From: Nothopassalora personata
Lineage: Eukaryota; Ascomycota; Dothideomycetes; Mycosphaerellales; Mycosphaerellaceae
Direction of reading: 5' to 3'
Assembly (NCBI GenBank): GCA_033816765.1
Contig: CM066292.1
Span: forward strand, 2,356,001-2,420,000
Length of the DNA stretch: 64,000 nt
Positions 52,817-64,000 of the stretch are shown here, in pieces. Numbering within the stretch: position 1 is the stretch's first letter; each line of letters opens with the position of its first letter. A model generated the notes under the pieces. The model was not told the origin of the DNA and searched no databases. It worked only from the letters and a program-made list of their open reading frames with translations. The translations under genes and the position numbers were made by a program.

Positions 52817-53246
52817 TGTTATGTCTCGTTCTAGGGCTAGTCTTAAAGGAGAGATAAGTTAAGTTACGTAGCGGTATTCTTTAGAGAGGCTAGAGTAAGC
52901 TAAGCGAAGATGAATAATTAGGATAAGAGTGTATTCCAATTAGTAAGATAGTAACATAAGTTAAACGCCTTAGAACTATAAGGGTTTCTAGCGTTCCTAA
53001 ATATAAAGGAGACTCTAAGTCTATAACTTCTCGAATTACTAAGTTACTAGTAAGTAAGCGATCTTAAATTACTAAGTTACTAGTAAGCGAGTAATCTCGT
53101 ACGGCGTACGTAATCCGTTTTACCTAACGACTACGTCTACCATTATAGCTTCTATCCGATCTATAATACTATCCTCCTTCCGGCCTAGCTTCGTCCCGAA
53201 GCTTATATAAGATAATATAATAGCCCCTTATCGTAGGCTAGTAACA
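52817..53246 (-). repeat. Gypsy 3' LTR (family B, 430 bp)
   Basis: Starts TGTTATGTCTCG and ends TAGTAACA. Its first 190 bp resemble family A (1780-2185 and 25312-25720); the rest differs. On the minus strand a polypurine stretch (AGAAGAAGAAGAAGACA) precedes the LTR directly, so this is the 3' LTR of a minus-strand element. Confidence 0.8.
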
Positions 53247-53732
53247 ATGTCTTCTTCTTCTTCTAAAAATTGTCTTCGGCTAGTAAAGGAAATTAACAAA
53301 CACGGCCGCCTAGTAGATCTTACCTACGATTATTGTTTCTTTAACGGCCTTTCTTATATTGCTATAGAGGGAAATTTTTGTCTTCGGTACTCGGAGTACG
53401 TTCGTCGCGGGCGGAAGTATATAAACCTATCCTAGGAGTCTCTTAATAAGACTCGCGAGGAATATAGGAAGAAGGTCGAAAACGACGAGGAGGATCTTAC
53501 GGAAGTCCTAGCGCGGCTAATATAGGATAAGGCTATACTTTACTAAGCGGAAGAGCGCGCGCGTAAGAAGGCGCTTTACTTAGAGGCTAAAATAGAGGCT
53601 TCTAGTAAGATTAAGGATGTCGATTATCCTACCGCGGATGTAACCGTTAGTCTATCTCCTACCGTATAGTCCTCAATTAACTTTATTAATAATATAATCG
53701 ATTTTTCCGTTCCCTCTAGTTCTACTAGGTAA
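53247..53732 (+). pseudogene. Antisense accessory ORF of the Gypsy element, decayed
   Basis: A 161-codon frame that starts at the first base after the 3' LTR, on the strand opposite to pol, and stays in register to its stop at 53730 with about four internal TAG stops of RIP type. It starts MSSSSSKNCLRLVKEIN; the serine run is encoded by the complement of the polypurine tract. It continues with CLRYSEYVRRGRKYINLS (probable cysteines lost), then a Lys/Glu coiled region and an acidic end. Similar small cysteine-containing, coiled proteins are widespread in annotations of ascomycete genomes next to Gypsy elements, as far as I recall. Function unknown. Confidence 0.6.
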
Positions 53733-53749
53733 CTACGTAAGTCCTATAT

Positions 53750-54992
53750 CTTAGAAATTGCTAGATTTTCTACTAATAGTTTCGAAGGTGTCTTTCTAGT
53801 TCCTAGGTATTTTCTAACTCGTCGTATCCTTTCTATTTAATAAGGTATCGCTAACCTCTCCTATCTAGGATCTTTTTAACTTCGAATTTGTTTTCTACTT
53901 CCGGCTCGAACTAGAAGCTTTCTTAATAAGGTGTTTTAGCATCTACGGGTTCTAACTTAGAAGTATAGAAGACTAGGTAGATTTTAGCGTCGGGTAGTAG
54001 TCGTAGGCGGTAGTTAACTAGTCCTATAACTTTATCGACGAAAAATAGTCCGACCTTAATGTAATCTAGTTTCTTAGTCTATCTTCTTATTCTTAAGTTT
54101 TTTATAAGGAGATAGACCTTATCCCCCTCTTTTAGTATAGGTGTTATTTTTCTCGTGTCTTACCGTTATTAAGACAGTTTTCGTTATATATCTTCGATCG
54201 CCTTACGTGTTTCTTTATGCACTTCCTTAAGAGTATCCGTCGTTATAATTGCTCTTTCGGCTTATAGGTAGGATCTAGGTATTCCGAATAGGTTAGGATC
54301 TTTACTAAAGTTCGTATAGAATAGTATCGTTAAAGTTATCTCTAATTTATAGTTATTTAGTGCAATCTACGCTATTAGTAGTAATAATACCTAGTTGTCT
54401 TATACGTAGTTAATATAGTATCGTAGATATTGTTCTAGCGTTTAGTTTATCCTCTTAGTTTATCCGTCTATCTCTAGATAGTATACTATTAATAGCTTAT
54501 GCTTAATTCCGATCGTTCCTATAAGCGTTTTCTAGTAGTTCGATGTAAATAGCTTATCTCTATCCGTTATAAACGCTTAGGGGAATCTATAGTATTAGAT
54601 AAGTCTATCTAGTATAAGGTATCCGAGCTACTCTATATTATATGTTTCTAATATAGGAATAAAGTGTACGTATTCTATAAGTCTATTAACTATAACTAGT
54701 ATTATGTTATATAGTTGTTTCGTGATTTAATCTATTAACGGTAGGAGTTTTATAATAAAGTCTATTATAACTTCGTCCTATAGTTTTATTAGTAGTGTCC
54801 TAAACTGTAGGTAACCGTATTTTACATATCTTATAGCCTTGTTTTATTAATAGTATACGTATCGCTTAATATAGCGTAGCACCTTTTATCTTATCTATAG
54901 GAATAAGAAGCTACGTTATATTAGGTCTATAGTAATGTCTACTAACTACCCTATGTAGGCCTGTCCGAGTTGTAGTGGTATGGAGCGGCGCT
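53750..54992 (-). pseudogene. Gypsy (chromovirus) integrase with chromodomain, decayed
   Basis: On the minus strand, from high to low coordinate: the zinc-binding region CYCQ-like with VLRYIKR (near 54870), the integrase core with the first acid in VDRL-like context, ITDRDKLFTSNY (second acid region) and a third acid in the HPETDGQT-like block, here read as LEIDG; then INQTLEQYLRYYINYVQDNQ. Near 53770-54100 come the GPY/F-type end and a chromodomain (KKILDRRG, YLIK then a mutated Trp and KGYDELENT). Many TAG/TAA interrupt it. A chromodomain integrase targets histone marks in heterochromatin. The reading ends near 54992, where different DNA begins. Confidence 0.78.
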
Positions 54993-55798
54993 TATGTAAG
55001 CAGGGGTATTTGCCGGTCCCGGGACCGTGAAATCAGGTCACGTGACGAGTAGCGTAGTAGCTAGATAAAGAAGAGGATTAGCGGACCTAAACCCCTATAC
55101 CCTCTACTCGAGAGGTATAAATTAAATTGTTACCTTAATGCTACGCTTACAATGCTTAACTGCGCAGTATATATCTTAATAGCTATACTAGGTCCTACTA
55201 GCTTACCTAAATGTCTAATTAAACCTAAATAAAATTAGGGCAAGTTAGACCTAAGGGACCTCCTCTAAACCTAAGGTTAACACAACCTATTAGTCGTTAA
55301 TATATCCTCCCCTATTACGAACCTGTCCTTAGGTTCTAAAGCAGTAAGCCCGGGCACTATAGGTAGCGTAGTTAGTCGCTATAAGCTAAGGTAGTCTTAT
55401 AGTAGTACAATAGCCTACCCTACTATTTAGCTTAATATATAAGATGTTAGGCAATCCTAGGGCCTACTAGCGACAGTTTATAAAGGTCGAAAGGATTTCT
55501 CTAATAGAGACCGTAATAGTAACGTTAATAATCCGCGACTCGTCCCCGTTGTACTACGTTAACGTATACTACGAAACTAGCGAGGGATTAGGCAGCTATG
55601 TTAGTATTAATCGAACGGGCTAGATAGTCGAATAATGCGAACGCCATTTATAAAACAAGTGAGTGTTAGTACTAGTAACCTAATAAATCTAAGGACGAGT
55701 CTATCGCGTAGCTAGAAAGTTAGTTAAGGGAAGATAAGTAACTATAAGAAACAAGTAAGATCTAAGGACTAGAAGTATCCGTACCCGAAGCATTAACT

Positions 55799-55913
55799 AG
55801 AATTAGAACTAGAATCAGAATTAGAATTAGAACTAGAATTAGAACTAGAATTAGAACTAGAATTAGAACTAGAATTAGAACTAGAATTAGAACTAGAATT
55901 AGAACTAGAAACC
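55799..55913 (+). repeat. 12-bp tandem array (AGAACTAGAATT)
   Basis: About nine units of AGAACTAGAATT with a few substituted ones at the start. One plus-strand frame would read alternating Leu-Glu. Confidence 0.85.
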
Positions 55914-55949
55914 TATAGGCTATAGCTATAGCCGGAAAATCAACTAGAA

Positions 55950-58900
55950 ACCAGGAGCCTATAAACCCGTACTAACTACTTAGTTCTACTTATTCTTATA
56001 TAACTCCTTTATCTAGACCTACTCGTTGTCGTAGCTAACACTAGTCTTATTAGACGCGTCCCTAAGTAGCTAGCTAGTGAAGTTCCTATAGTAGTTACGG
56101 AAGAAGCTCTTATCGCGCCCTTCGCTTATAAAGCATATCTACTCGAGAGTAGTAACTAAGCTAAGCTACTTGTCTATTAGTTTTATAGCTCGGACGCGCT
56201 AATTATGCATCTTCTTATAGAAGAGCTCCGAGTCTAGGCGGACCGTAGTATTAAGCTACCTTCTAGCATTAAGGATAACTTTGTTATCGTTCTAAGACTT
56301 TAAACCCGCTAGGGCATTAGATAGAGGGCTAATACTACTAAGGTATACGGCCGTAGGGAAAGGATAGCTAGGTACTAGGCGTCAATACTTAAACCCTATA
56401 GCGCTCTTACTCGGCGTCTTAAAGTTACGATAGAGGTCTATCACCTAGTATATACTCTAGCTTCGCTAGAGTTTAAGATAGTCGTCGTCGCGGATCTCGA
56501 TAAAGTAAGGGTTAATCTAACGTAGCGTCTTCTTATGTGCGGCCTACCTTATTAGAACGCCTATAGTAGTTACCCGCATTTGCCTAGCGCTTAGGTCCTC
56601 TCTAAACTAGCTAATGCTGTTTTTGCTTAGGTAATTCTAAACCCTAACCGAGAAGAAACGCTTAAATCGGCCGTCCTCTATATAGTCGTTAATCCGGCAC
56701 TACTAGATAAACTCTATAGTATTCTCTTACTTATAAAAACCGTGTAAAAACTCCGGCCTACTAGTGCCCTCTAAGTTAAGAGAGTACAGTATGTTAAGCC
56801 GGTTACTAGTCTAGTAGTTTTTAATCTTCGAGGTTTAAGTCGACCCTAGTATACTATACTATAGTGTTCGCGTTACCTCCCTAATAAGCCCTATTAAAGC
56901 TAAAAACCGTAGGCCTAGGGAAGGAGATAAACCGAGTATAGTATTAAGGGTATAGCGCTACTTGTAAGAGCTACAGCCCGGGGTCTTATCGCATAATCTA
57001 TTAGCTTAGAGAATACTACATATTCTAGTAGACGCCGCCGTTACTAACCTTATTCAATTCTCGTAGGTACTATCGGTATATGTCGAATTCTCGACTTATT
57101 ATTTCTCTAACCGTTTTAACCCGCGGCGCTAGTTTAGCGTTATTGTACTAGTATAGCATGTTACTATTAATGTAGGTACCGGTACTATTAAGGTCGGCTT
57201 AGTTAGCTTTATTAATGCCGAATTTATCGAGGATCTAGTTATAGTTAGTATACGTAACGATACTACTCGTAGTACCGACTTTACCTCGAACGCGGAGGTA
57301 GCTAAGCGGGTTAATAGTCTTCTAACTACGCTTATTAGGGCGAAACCACGACCTATTCTTTACCTTAATAGCTAAAAAACTCTTACCTTTAAAGAGCTAG
57401 TCTTAGACCTTAACCTCGCGCTTACATAGGGTATTAGCGGTAATACCGGGATTCGTAACGAAGTAGAGGGCCTTATAGTAGAAATCTCGAATATGCTAAT
57501 CGCACATTATAGCGCTAACCTTACTATCCCTCTTAAGAACCTACGAGATAGCATGTTCGAGTATCTTAAGGCCCGCTATCTAGTACTTAGGTAGCTAGTT
57601 AATGCTATCTACGTTAATTGAGTTTCTAAACTTAACGCTATAGTACCGCTTATTATACGTACAGTTAGCGCGCTTAATCCGGAGGGCCTCGTCTTCTTAT
57701 AGGATCTAATCCTTAAAAACTAATACATCCCTAATTATAGCCGAAGGTAATATAGTAAGTATCGGATTACTATTCTTAGTTAAGGCCGGAGTAGATCGTA
57801 GGGTACTAACCGGTATACCTAGCGGACTACCCTCGCGTATAGGTACGCCGTCTAGCGTTCGGTTAGGCGAGGATCGAGTAGGCGTAGTTATACCCTTACC
57901 TATGGTCTCGCCTATACGGAGCTACTTAAGTCGACTCGACTTACGACCGCCTCTCGATAGGACTATAGGCTAGGTAGAGGCTAGTAGTAGAGTTAGCGTA
58001 GTACTCTTTATACGTCCTTTACCTTTACTACCCGGTAGTAGCTAAGGCTATTACTAGCTAGATAGTCTAGGTTAATCTATACTGTTCTCTAGGGACGCGG
58101 ACTTCTTAGTAATAGTACCTTCTATAAAGTATAGAAGGCTATCCTTATAGACGGCTAGGCGGTGTCTTCTAATAATCTCCCTAGTCTTAGCCGACTACAG
58201 ATTAATGCTACGTGCTTTAGCCTCCCTATCGTACCGGGTAAGATTACTAGGCTCTAGAATTTGCTTACGATCTATGCCCTTACGGCCGATCCTTATACGC
58301 TAGATTAATGCCCTCTAAATTCTACTAATAGCCCTACTATAGTCTAGGTACTTATTAATAAAGGCCGTGAACTGGCGGCGCCCGCTATTAGTACTATAAA
58401 GCTCGGAGATAACGCGTCGATTAAGAATCTTATTGTCTATCTACTATAGCTAGTAGCGGGTAAGCGTAGCTCGAAGAGTCTTCTCTCGGTTACGAATCTC
58501 TAAACCGGTCTTACGAATCTTACCGACGATAGGAAATAAGACATCGAGCTTCTTATTACTAAGGAATTTATCCTAATAGCTCTTACCTATACCGCTCTTA
58601 ACTTCCTTAAAAAACAGGTTAACCTAGACGGAGTAGTCTTCGAACACCTTCTCGAAGCCCTTATAGAAGTCCTTTAATACCTTAACCCGCTTCTAAGGAC
58701 TAAGCTCTCGGAACATAATATTAGCGGCGGACTTCGGCGTGTTCGTGTTAGTAAGGACATGCTTAACGTTGTCCGGTAGACGAAGGGACTCGAATAAGGT
58801 CTAAGGTAGGCGGGTAAGCCTAGTAATAGTACTAGTAAGCGCTATGCTCGAGCTAGCCGGGCGTAACGAAGGACTAGCTAAAGCTATAATAACTAGGATT

Positions 58901-58986
58901 CGCTAGTAGTAAGATCGTAAGAGCTAGCTATCTCGTAGTACTACTCTAGAGTATTAGTAAGCTTTAAAAGCTTAATGTCGGGGTAG
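55950..58986 (-). pseudogene. Unrecognised long reading frames, RIP-degraded
   Basis: On the minus strand a frame from 58986 to about 56760 is interrupted only by TAG/TAA of the RIP type and has protein-like composition: for example FRELSPQKRVKVLKDFYKGF, a Lys/Arg-rich helical part with RIGRKGIDRKQILEP, and later KTVREIISREFDIYRQYLRE. A second frame, shifted, continues from about 56750 to 55950 (FRNYYRNFTSQLLRDASNKT). I recognise no reverse transcriptase, DDE or tyrosine-recombinase motif. It may be a DNA-transposon protein or a captured gene. Confidence 0.4.
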
Positions 58987-58988
58987 GG

Positions 58989-59030
58989 TGTTATGTCTCG
59001 TTCTAGGGCTAGTCTTAAAAGAGAGATAAG
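58989..59030 (-). repeat. Gypsy LTR fragment (family B)
   Basis: 42 bp identical in layout to the start of 52817-53246 (TGTTATGTCTCGTTCTAGGG onward). The Copia LTR at 59031 interrupts it; the rest should lie beyond the window. Confidence 0.75.
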
Positions 59031-59277
59031 TGTTAAGTTAAGACCTAATAGGATACGTAGTTAGCAGCGGAGTGGAGTAAGAGATTAATCTTCAACTGGC
59101 TAATAGCTATAGGGCATGTAGCAATATATTAGGAACCAATGCGTTGATTGTGTTAGATGTCTATCTAAGCTAAAGGGGAGAGAAGGTGTCTTCCGATAAG
59201 CTAAGTTATCGTGGATGCCTTAGGCTATTAGATCACAACCTAACTGTTAGCTCCCCTTAAGATGCTACATCTTAACA
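59031..59277 (-). repeat. Copia 3' LTR (second family, 247 bp)
   Basis: TGTTAAGTTAAGACC...CATCTTAACA, with inverted ends TGTTAAG/CTTAACA. To its right the minus strand reads the polypurine tract AGATAAGTGGGAG. The preceding five bases ATAAG (59026-59030) should recur at the far side as target duplication if the whole element is present. Confidence 0.82.
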
Positions 59278-59379
59278 CTCCCACTTATCTTACATAGGAG
59301 GTCATAGTCTACTCTTCTCCTGTTAGTAGTATTTAGACCTCTATAACAGGTTAAGCTAGCTTATAAACCTCTAGAAGTG

Positions 59380-62300
59380 TAGACTAGTCTTTAGCTTTAT
59401 GAACCTATCTACAACTATCTTAGATGTTAGGGTGTACTTAATAGTAATAAGCCTTCTCTACTAAAGTTTCCTAACAGCATTGTAGGCAATGTTAATATAC
59501 TTTAACTTGTTATGAACATATGCATCCCTCACTAGGGTAAGGGCAGCTTAGTTATTACCTCTTAATTAGACTAGTCTTAAGCTTAACATAGTCTCCTAGT
59601 TTCTAGTAATCCTTAGTTAATAGGAACAGTCTCCTACTAACTCTAGACAGTCTATCTCTCTTAGTAGTAAAGCTAGGAATTGGGATTGCTTTACATATGC
59701 ATTTATAGCTATGTATTTAGCTTCTATTATAGATGTTGCTATAGACTTTTGCTTCTTGCTCATCTAGGAGACTAGTGCCCTATAGAGGAAGAAGACATAC
59801 CTAAGAATAGAGACTCTGTCTGTTTTGTCTATTGCATAATTAGAGTCATAGTATCTAACTAGGTATCCTTCTCTATGCCTAGAGAAGACAAGGCTAAGAT
59901 TAGGATATAACCTTAGATATCTTGTAATCTTCTTCAAAGCCTTTATGTAGTAGGTAGATAGGTCACTTATAAATAAGCTTATCCTTCCTAGGGCAAAAGC
60001 AATATCTAGCCTTGTAATTGTTGCTAGCTACATCTATGTACTATTAATACTCTAGTACTCTACCTTGTTACACCTCTTATCTATGTAGCTTAAAGGTTTA
60101 AGAGCCTTATAGCTGTCTATAGGTAAGTATATAGGTGCTGCCTTCTTATAGTTTATCCCTATCTTAGTAAGGTTATCCCTAACAAAGTGTCCCTAGTTAA
60201 GTTTTAGGATTCCTCTCCTCCTATCCCTTGTAACTCTTATACTAAGAATCTTTTTAGGTTTACTAAGATCTTTAATCTTGAAGACTTTGCTAAGTTCTCT
60301 TTTAAACTAGAGAACATCTATTAACTTTAGTGTAGCAATTAGAATGTTATCTATATATGTAAGAATCATGATCTCTTTTTCCTTATAAATGAGTAGGTAT
60401 AGATCCACCTCTAACTATATAAATCTAATCTCTCTAAACTTTAACATATAGAGTTGATTCCAATCTCTAGCTGCTTGCTTAAGTCTATATAAGCTTTTAA
60501 GGATCTTAAACACTATGTTTAGTAGAAGCTTAACTCCTAGTAGTAGTAATATAAAGATGTCTTTATAGAGGGTGCTTTCTATGAACGCATTGTTCACATC
60601 CACTTAGTAAATATAGAGATCCTTCTTGTATACAATAGCTATAAACACCCTAAGGGTGTCCTATCTAACTATAGACGCAAATGTCTCTATAAAGTTAATA
60701 CTAAACTTCTGTAAAAAGCCCCTTATAACTAGCCTAGCCTTGAACTTTTTAATGGCTCTACTAATGCTTCTTTTAACATTAAAGACCTATCTTAACGTAA
60801 CTAAGTTTGCTCCTTTTAGTAGAACAGCATTCTCCTAGGTGTTGTTACTCTATAGAGCATCTAGCTCCTTCTAGATTGCTTCCTTCTAAAGGTGTCCCTA
60901 TTTCTTATTATTTATAGCATCCTTATAGGACTTTAGAATTAGGATCTCTTACTTATATGTAATAACTTCTACAGTTGCTATAAAGGCTATCTCCTTAACT
61001 TCTTCTAGGAATTCACTATCCTATAGTACTGAATTATCTACTAATTACATAGCTATAAAGAAAGCTTAGTAGTAAGTAGTAAGGTTCTCTAAGAGGTCCA
61101 TTACTTCTCCTACTTTAGTAGCTAGTTCAGGTATAGGGACTATGGATCTTAGGGCTTTCTGTTTCTATTTATAGCCCTTAACATTATAGTTAGCCCTCCT
61201 CTTACTAAGGGATGATCTAAGAGTAGTCACTTGTGTCCTAGTAACATTCTTTTCCTAGAGATCTAGTGAGCTTATCTTAATTAGCTCATCGATTTTCTAA
61301 AATTCCCCTATATTCTTTAGAGGCTAGGGAAGTTACATAAACAGCTTTCTTAGCTAGGCTGTTACTAGGCTGCTCTACTGAATAATTGAATAGTGAACAG
61401 GTTGCTCTAAGGATATATCCTTCCTTAGCCTCCCTAAGGGTCTCCTAGCTAGTGCATTGCTTAATAGATTCAATTTTGTAATATTGAGATCTATATTACC
61501 TCTAGGTTGGTCCTTAAAGAAGTCTACATATGTGTGTTGTTTCACAGCTTTTATGTCTAGTTCCTAAAAGAGCTAGGCCTTAGCTGTGTTTTCAACGTAT
61601 CTAATAAATACTGCTTCTTTACCTCTATTTATTAGTTTATCACTTCTTGCCTATTAAGGCTAGGATCTTGTGTCTATGTAGATAATAGCTTTACATCCCT
61701 AAACCTTCAAATGGTTAATAGTTGGCTTAATACTATTAAAGGCTTTATCTAGTGAAACCTTAAACCTATTATAGTCTAGACTATTTAGTAGTTTGTTCCT
61801 TATGTAGGTTTAGGCTTCTAGTGCTTTAGGCTAGAATTCAATTAGTATCTTGGCCTCTTTAAGCATTGCCCTTATAGAGTCTTCTAAGGTTTGTATTAAC
61901 CTTTTAACTAGTCTATTTTAGAGCGAGTTATATGCCTTAGTATGCTCTAGCCTAATTCCTAAATCCTTCTCCTACTGCTTAACTAATGTAATAAGTTCCC
62001 TTATATTGTTAAGCCTAACTGCTTTTAACTATGCTAATGATTTCCTCTCTAACTTAATCTTCTAGTTCTAGAGAGCAACTAGAGCATCTTCTCTTTTCTT
62101 AAGAGGACAGGTCTACTTTTTTCTAGAGAAGTTGTTAACAATCTTAAGCTAGTATTTGAACCCTAGCCTTAATGTTAGCAGTGGACTATATATGTTAATA
62201 GATACAAGGGCAAGTCTTTTAGGTCTTCTCTTAGTAACTTTACCTTTGTACTTCTTTATCTTTACTATTGAACACACTCTGCACTAGTAGAAGCTATCCC

Positions 62301-63900
62301 TAGGAATAGGAATGGGTTCTTTTAAGTCTATTACCTTATGAAGATTCTAGAGTAAGTTCTTCCTAAAGTGTGTAAATGTTATATGCTAAAGCTCCTACTG
62401 TTTTAGGTTAGTCTCTAATTTAGCAGTTATAAAGGCATTCTCTATTAGTAGTGCACATAATAAGTGATGTGCCCTTTCTTATAGTAGAGGAGAAATCTTA
62501 TTAATGAATAGAACCCCCCTAAGAAGCCTTGTCTAGACAACAGTTTAGCTAGAGGGGGATATAAGAGAAAATGAAGGAGGTTAGACACTAAACTGCTTAC
62601 TAAACTGGTTCTAAGAAACTAGGTTTACCCCTAGCTTAGGTATAAGTAGAACATCTTCTAAAACAACTTTCCTGCTAGATCTCCTACTTATCTCTATAGT
62701 CCTAATATAAGTAGCTAACAAATGCCTACCTCCTACTTTAATCTATTTCTTCTTTGTTAAGGGAGTTATAGATCTAAAGAGGTAGTTCTAGTTAGTTATA
62801 TAGGATAAAGCACAAGAATTAAGTAACTACTCTAATAAGGGGAACTTGCCTTAGACTTCTGCAGCTAAGTGAGCTACTTTATTATACTTATTATCGTTAG
62901 ACATTGTCTTCTAGGATAAGTTGTATAAGTTAGGTAGCTCTTAGGTAGAGAAACCTTTGCTAGTCTTCCTTGTTTTAGAGGAAGGAGACTAGGCCTAGTT
63001 CTTCTAGAGTAATAGTATGTTAGAGCTAAGTTTCTTTACTATTTTCTTAAGTTCCTCTATAGAGGACTTCTCTCTTAGTGTTCTTCTTAAAGATGGTAGT
63101 AGAGATCTTCTCTTCTTAACATATGTTGCATTCTAGGAGGATAGTGCTTAGGAATAAGATCCAAGGACCTTCTTTACCTTAGAGAGACTAGGGCAGTCCT
63201 TAATAAGATAGTCCTTCTTATAGAGAAGGCAGGAAAGTGATCTTACCTAACCTAAGGGCCTAACCTAGGTAGCTGCTATACTATACTTAGCCTTAGAGGG
63301 ATTCAATCTGGCCTCTTAAGCCTTAAGGATCTTTAAGGTCCTTTTATAATCCATCTTTAGCTAAGCTATAATGGTATCCCTAGCTATATAGTAGTTAGGT
63401 AGCAGTGAGCTTAAAAGCTAGGTTATTCTTACATTAGCTTTCCTATAGTGCTGGCCCTCTAGGTTAACATTAGCAATCCTCCTTCTAAGAGACACTAGGT
63501 GTGCCTATACAGATCTAATAGTGAACTCTTCACTTATCTTAAAGTTTACAAACTGTTTTATGAGCTTATGTATATAGGTTAGTAACACCTAGCTATACTT
63601 GTTCTAGAGATGCACCTATATCTTAGCAGCTTTTCTAGATTCGTAAGAGCCCTTAAGCTTAAATTCATCTTCTTCTATAATCCTACTTAGGATACTAAAG
63701 CAGTAAGCTACATTTTGTTTTGTCTATGTTAGTGTATTAAGAATCTCTTTAATCTTAGTCTCTTCCTAGAGTTTTAGGTTCTTGCCCTTAATATTGTTAA
63801 ATAACACTTCTAATAGGTTATTAATTGTAAAGAATGCTAACTAGCTCTCTATCTTGTATCTCTAAAGGTTGAACTATCTCTTCTAGTTATCTCTCCTAAG
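59380..63900 (-). pseudogene. Copia gag-pol polyprotein, decayed
   Basis: Minus strand, from high to low coordinates: gag near 63000-63900; pre-integrase block near 62330-62410; integrase core near 61640-62300 (CRVCSIVKIKKYKGK and IVNNFSRK, then ELITLVKQ and EAYNSL-like); reverse transcriptase at about 60100-60800 with MDVNNAFIEST, LYRLKQAARDWNQLYMLKFR and ILTYIDNILI-like; RNase H near 59560-59900 with YDSNYAIDKT, MSKKQKS and IEAKYIAM-like. The frame is mostly kept but broken by many TAG/TAA and a few Glu/Lys or Asp/Asn changes of the RIP type. The 5' LTR lies right of 64000. Reads the same direction as the other retroelements here. Confidence 0.85.
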
Positions 63901-64000
63901 AATTAGGATTTTAGTTCCCTTCTCTTCTCCTTTCTCTTAGTATAAATCTATAATGAATTGAATGTAATAAAACAAGGTATATACGCTTTAAGGTCGTGGC

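Larger units (their letters stand above)
55001..58988 (-). mobile_element. Unidentified decayed element between Gypsy integrase and Gypsy LTR
   Basis: At 55001 the Gypsy integrase homology gives way to sequence starting CAGGGGTATTTGCCGGTCCC, of the type seen at hAT-like ends, and no Gypsy reverse transcriptase is found up to the LTR at 58989. The plus strand has tandem repeats at 55799-55913. The minus strand from 58986 to about 55950 carries long decayed frames. Whether this is one inserted element or the displaced inner part of a Gypsy derivative is unclear. Confidence 0.4.

Noticed and set aside
53247..58986. Starship-type captain recombinase or RT in the 55.9-59.0 kb frames
   Set aside because: I looked for the tyrosine-recombinase R...HxxR...Y blocks and for RT motifs in both frames and did not find them.
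1..64000. CRISPR arrays, operons, bacterial promoters or riboswitches
   Set aside because: The genes are eukaryotic with spliceosomal introns. The tandem arrays have no spacers and are simple repeats.
1..64000. tRNA or rRNA genes
   Set aside because: I looked for B-box-like GGTTCRANNCC and cloverleaf arms in the intergenic stretches and found none; only the tRNA-like primer site of the Copia element was seen.

Overview
The window is nuclear DNA of a filamentous ascomycete, most likely a Dothideomycete. The gene complement (Dcp1, Pet127, a BCS1-like AAA protein, UreF, acireductone dioxygenase, fungal P450s) and the short introns (48-98 bp, GT-AG) are fungal. The repeats are transition-mutated in the repeat-induced point mutation (RIP) manner: CpA/TpG are depleted, TpA is enriched, CpG is retained, and Trp/Gln codons have become TAG/TAA.

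Layout. 1-3886 is a left repeat block on the minus strand: Gypsy gag and its 5' LTR inserted in a Copia element, with a third small solo LTR (1580-1772) nested between. 3887-20702 is a gene island: phosducin-like PLP1, a repeat-like AT-rich pocket holding a two-exon cysteine-rich secreted protein and a broken paralogue, a 3'-truncated inositol 5-phosphatase, DCP1, a 2EXR-like fragment, a P450 and a BCS1-like AAA ATPase. 20703-25966 is one DNA transposon with 38-bp inverted ends and a decayed DDE-type transposase, itself carrying a solo Gypsy LTR with perfect target duplication. 26109-37252 is housekeeping: PET127, acireductone dioxygenase, an HPP membrane protein, UreF and a small Ser/Arg-rich protein. 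38223-44704 looks like a metabolic cluster: methyltransferase and P450 read divergently, then a catalase pseudogene, a TauD-type dioxygenase and a SRPBCC protein. 45880-51548 has a GH47 mannosidase pseudogene, a 2EXR-like ORF, a ZZ zinc-finger protein and an alpha/beta-hydrolase. 52063-64000 is the right repeat block: Copia LTR, chromodomain Gypsy (integrase, antisense ORF, LTR), an unidentified decayed reading frame, and a second Copia family inserted in a Gypsy LTR.

Working together. The 38-45 kb genes are of types (O/C-methylation, P450 oxidation, Fe/2-oxoglutarate oxidation, small-molecule-binding SRPBCC fold) commonly found in fungal tailoring or catabolic clusters; no backbone synthase is present in the window, so the product is unknown. 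Acireductone dioxygenase (methionine salvage) and UreF (urease maturation) both belong to nickel- or iron-linked salvage pathways but are probably only neighbours. The two most decayed single-copy loci (catalase, GH47) and the truncated phosphatase suggest a region of gene loss next to transposon-rich borders.
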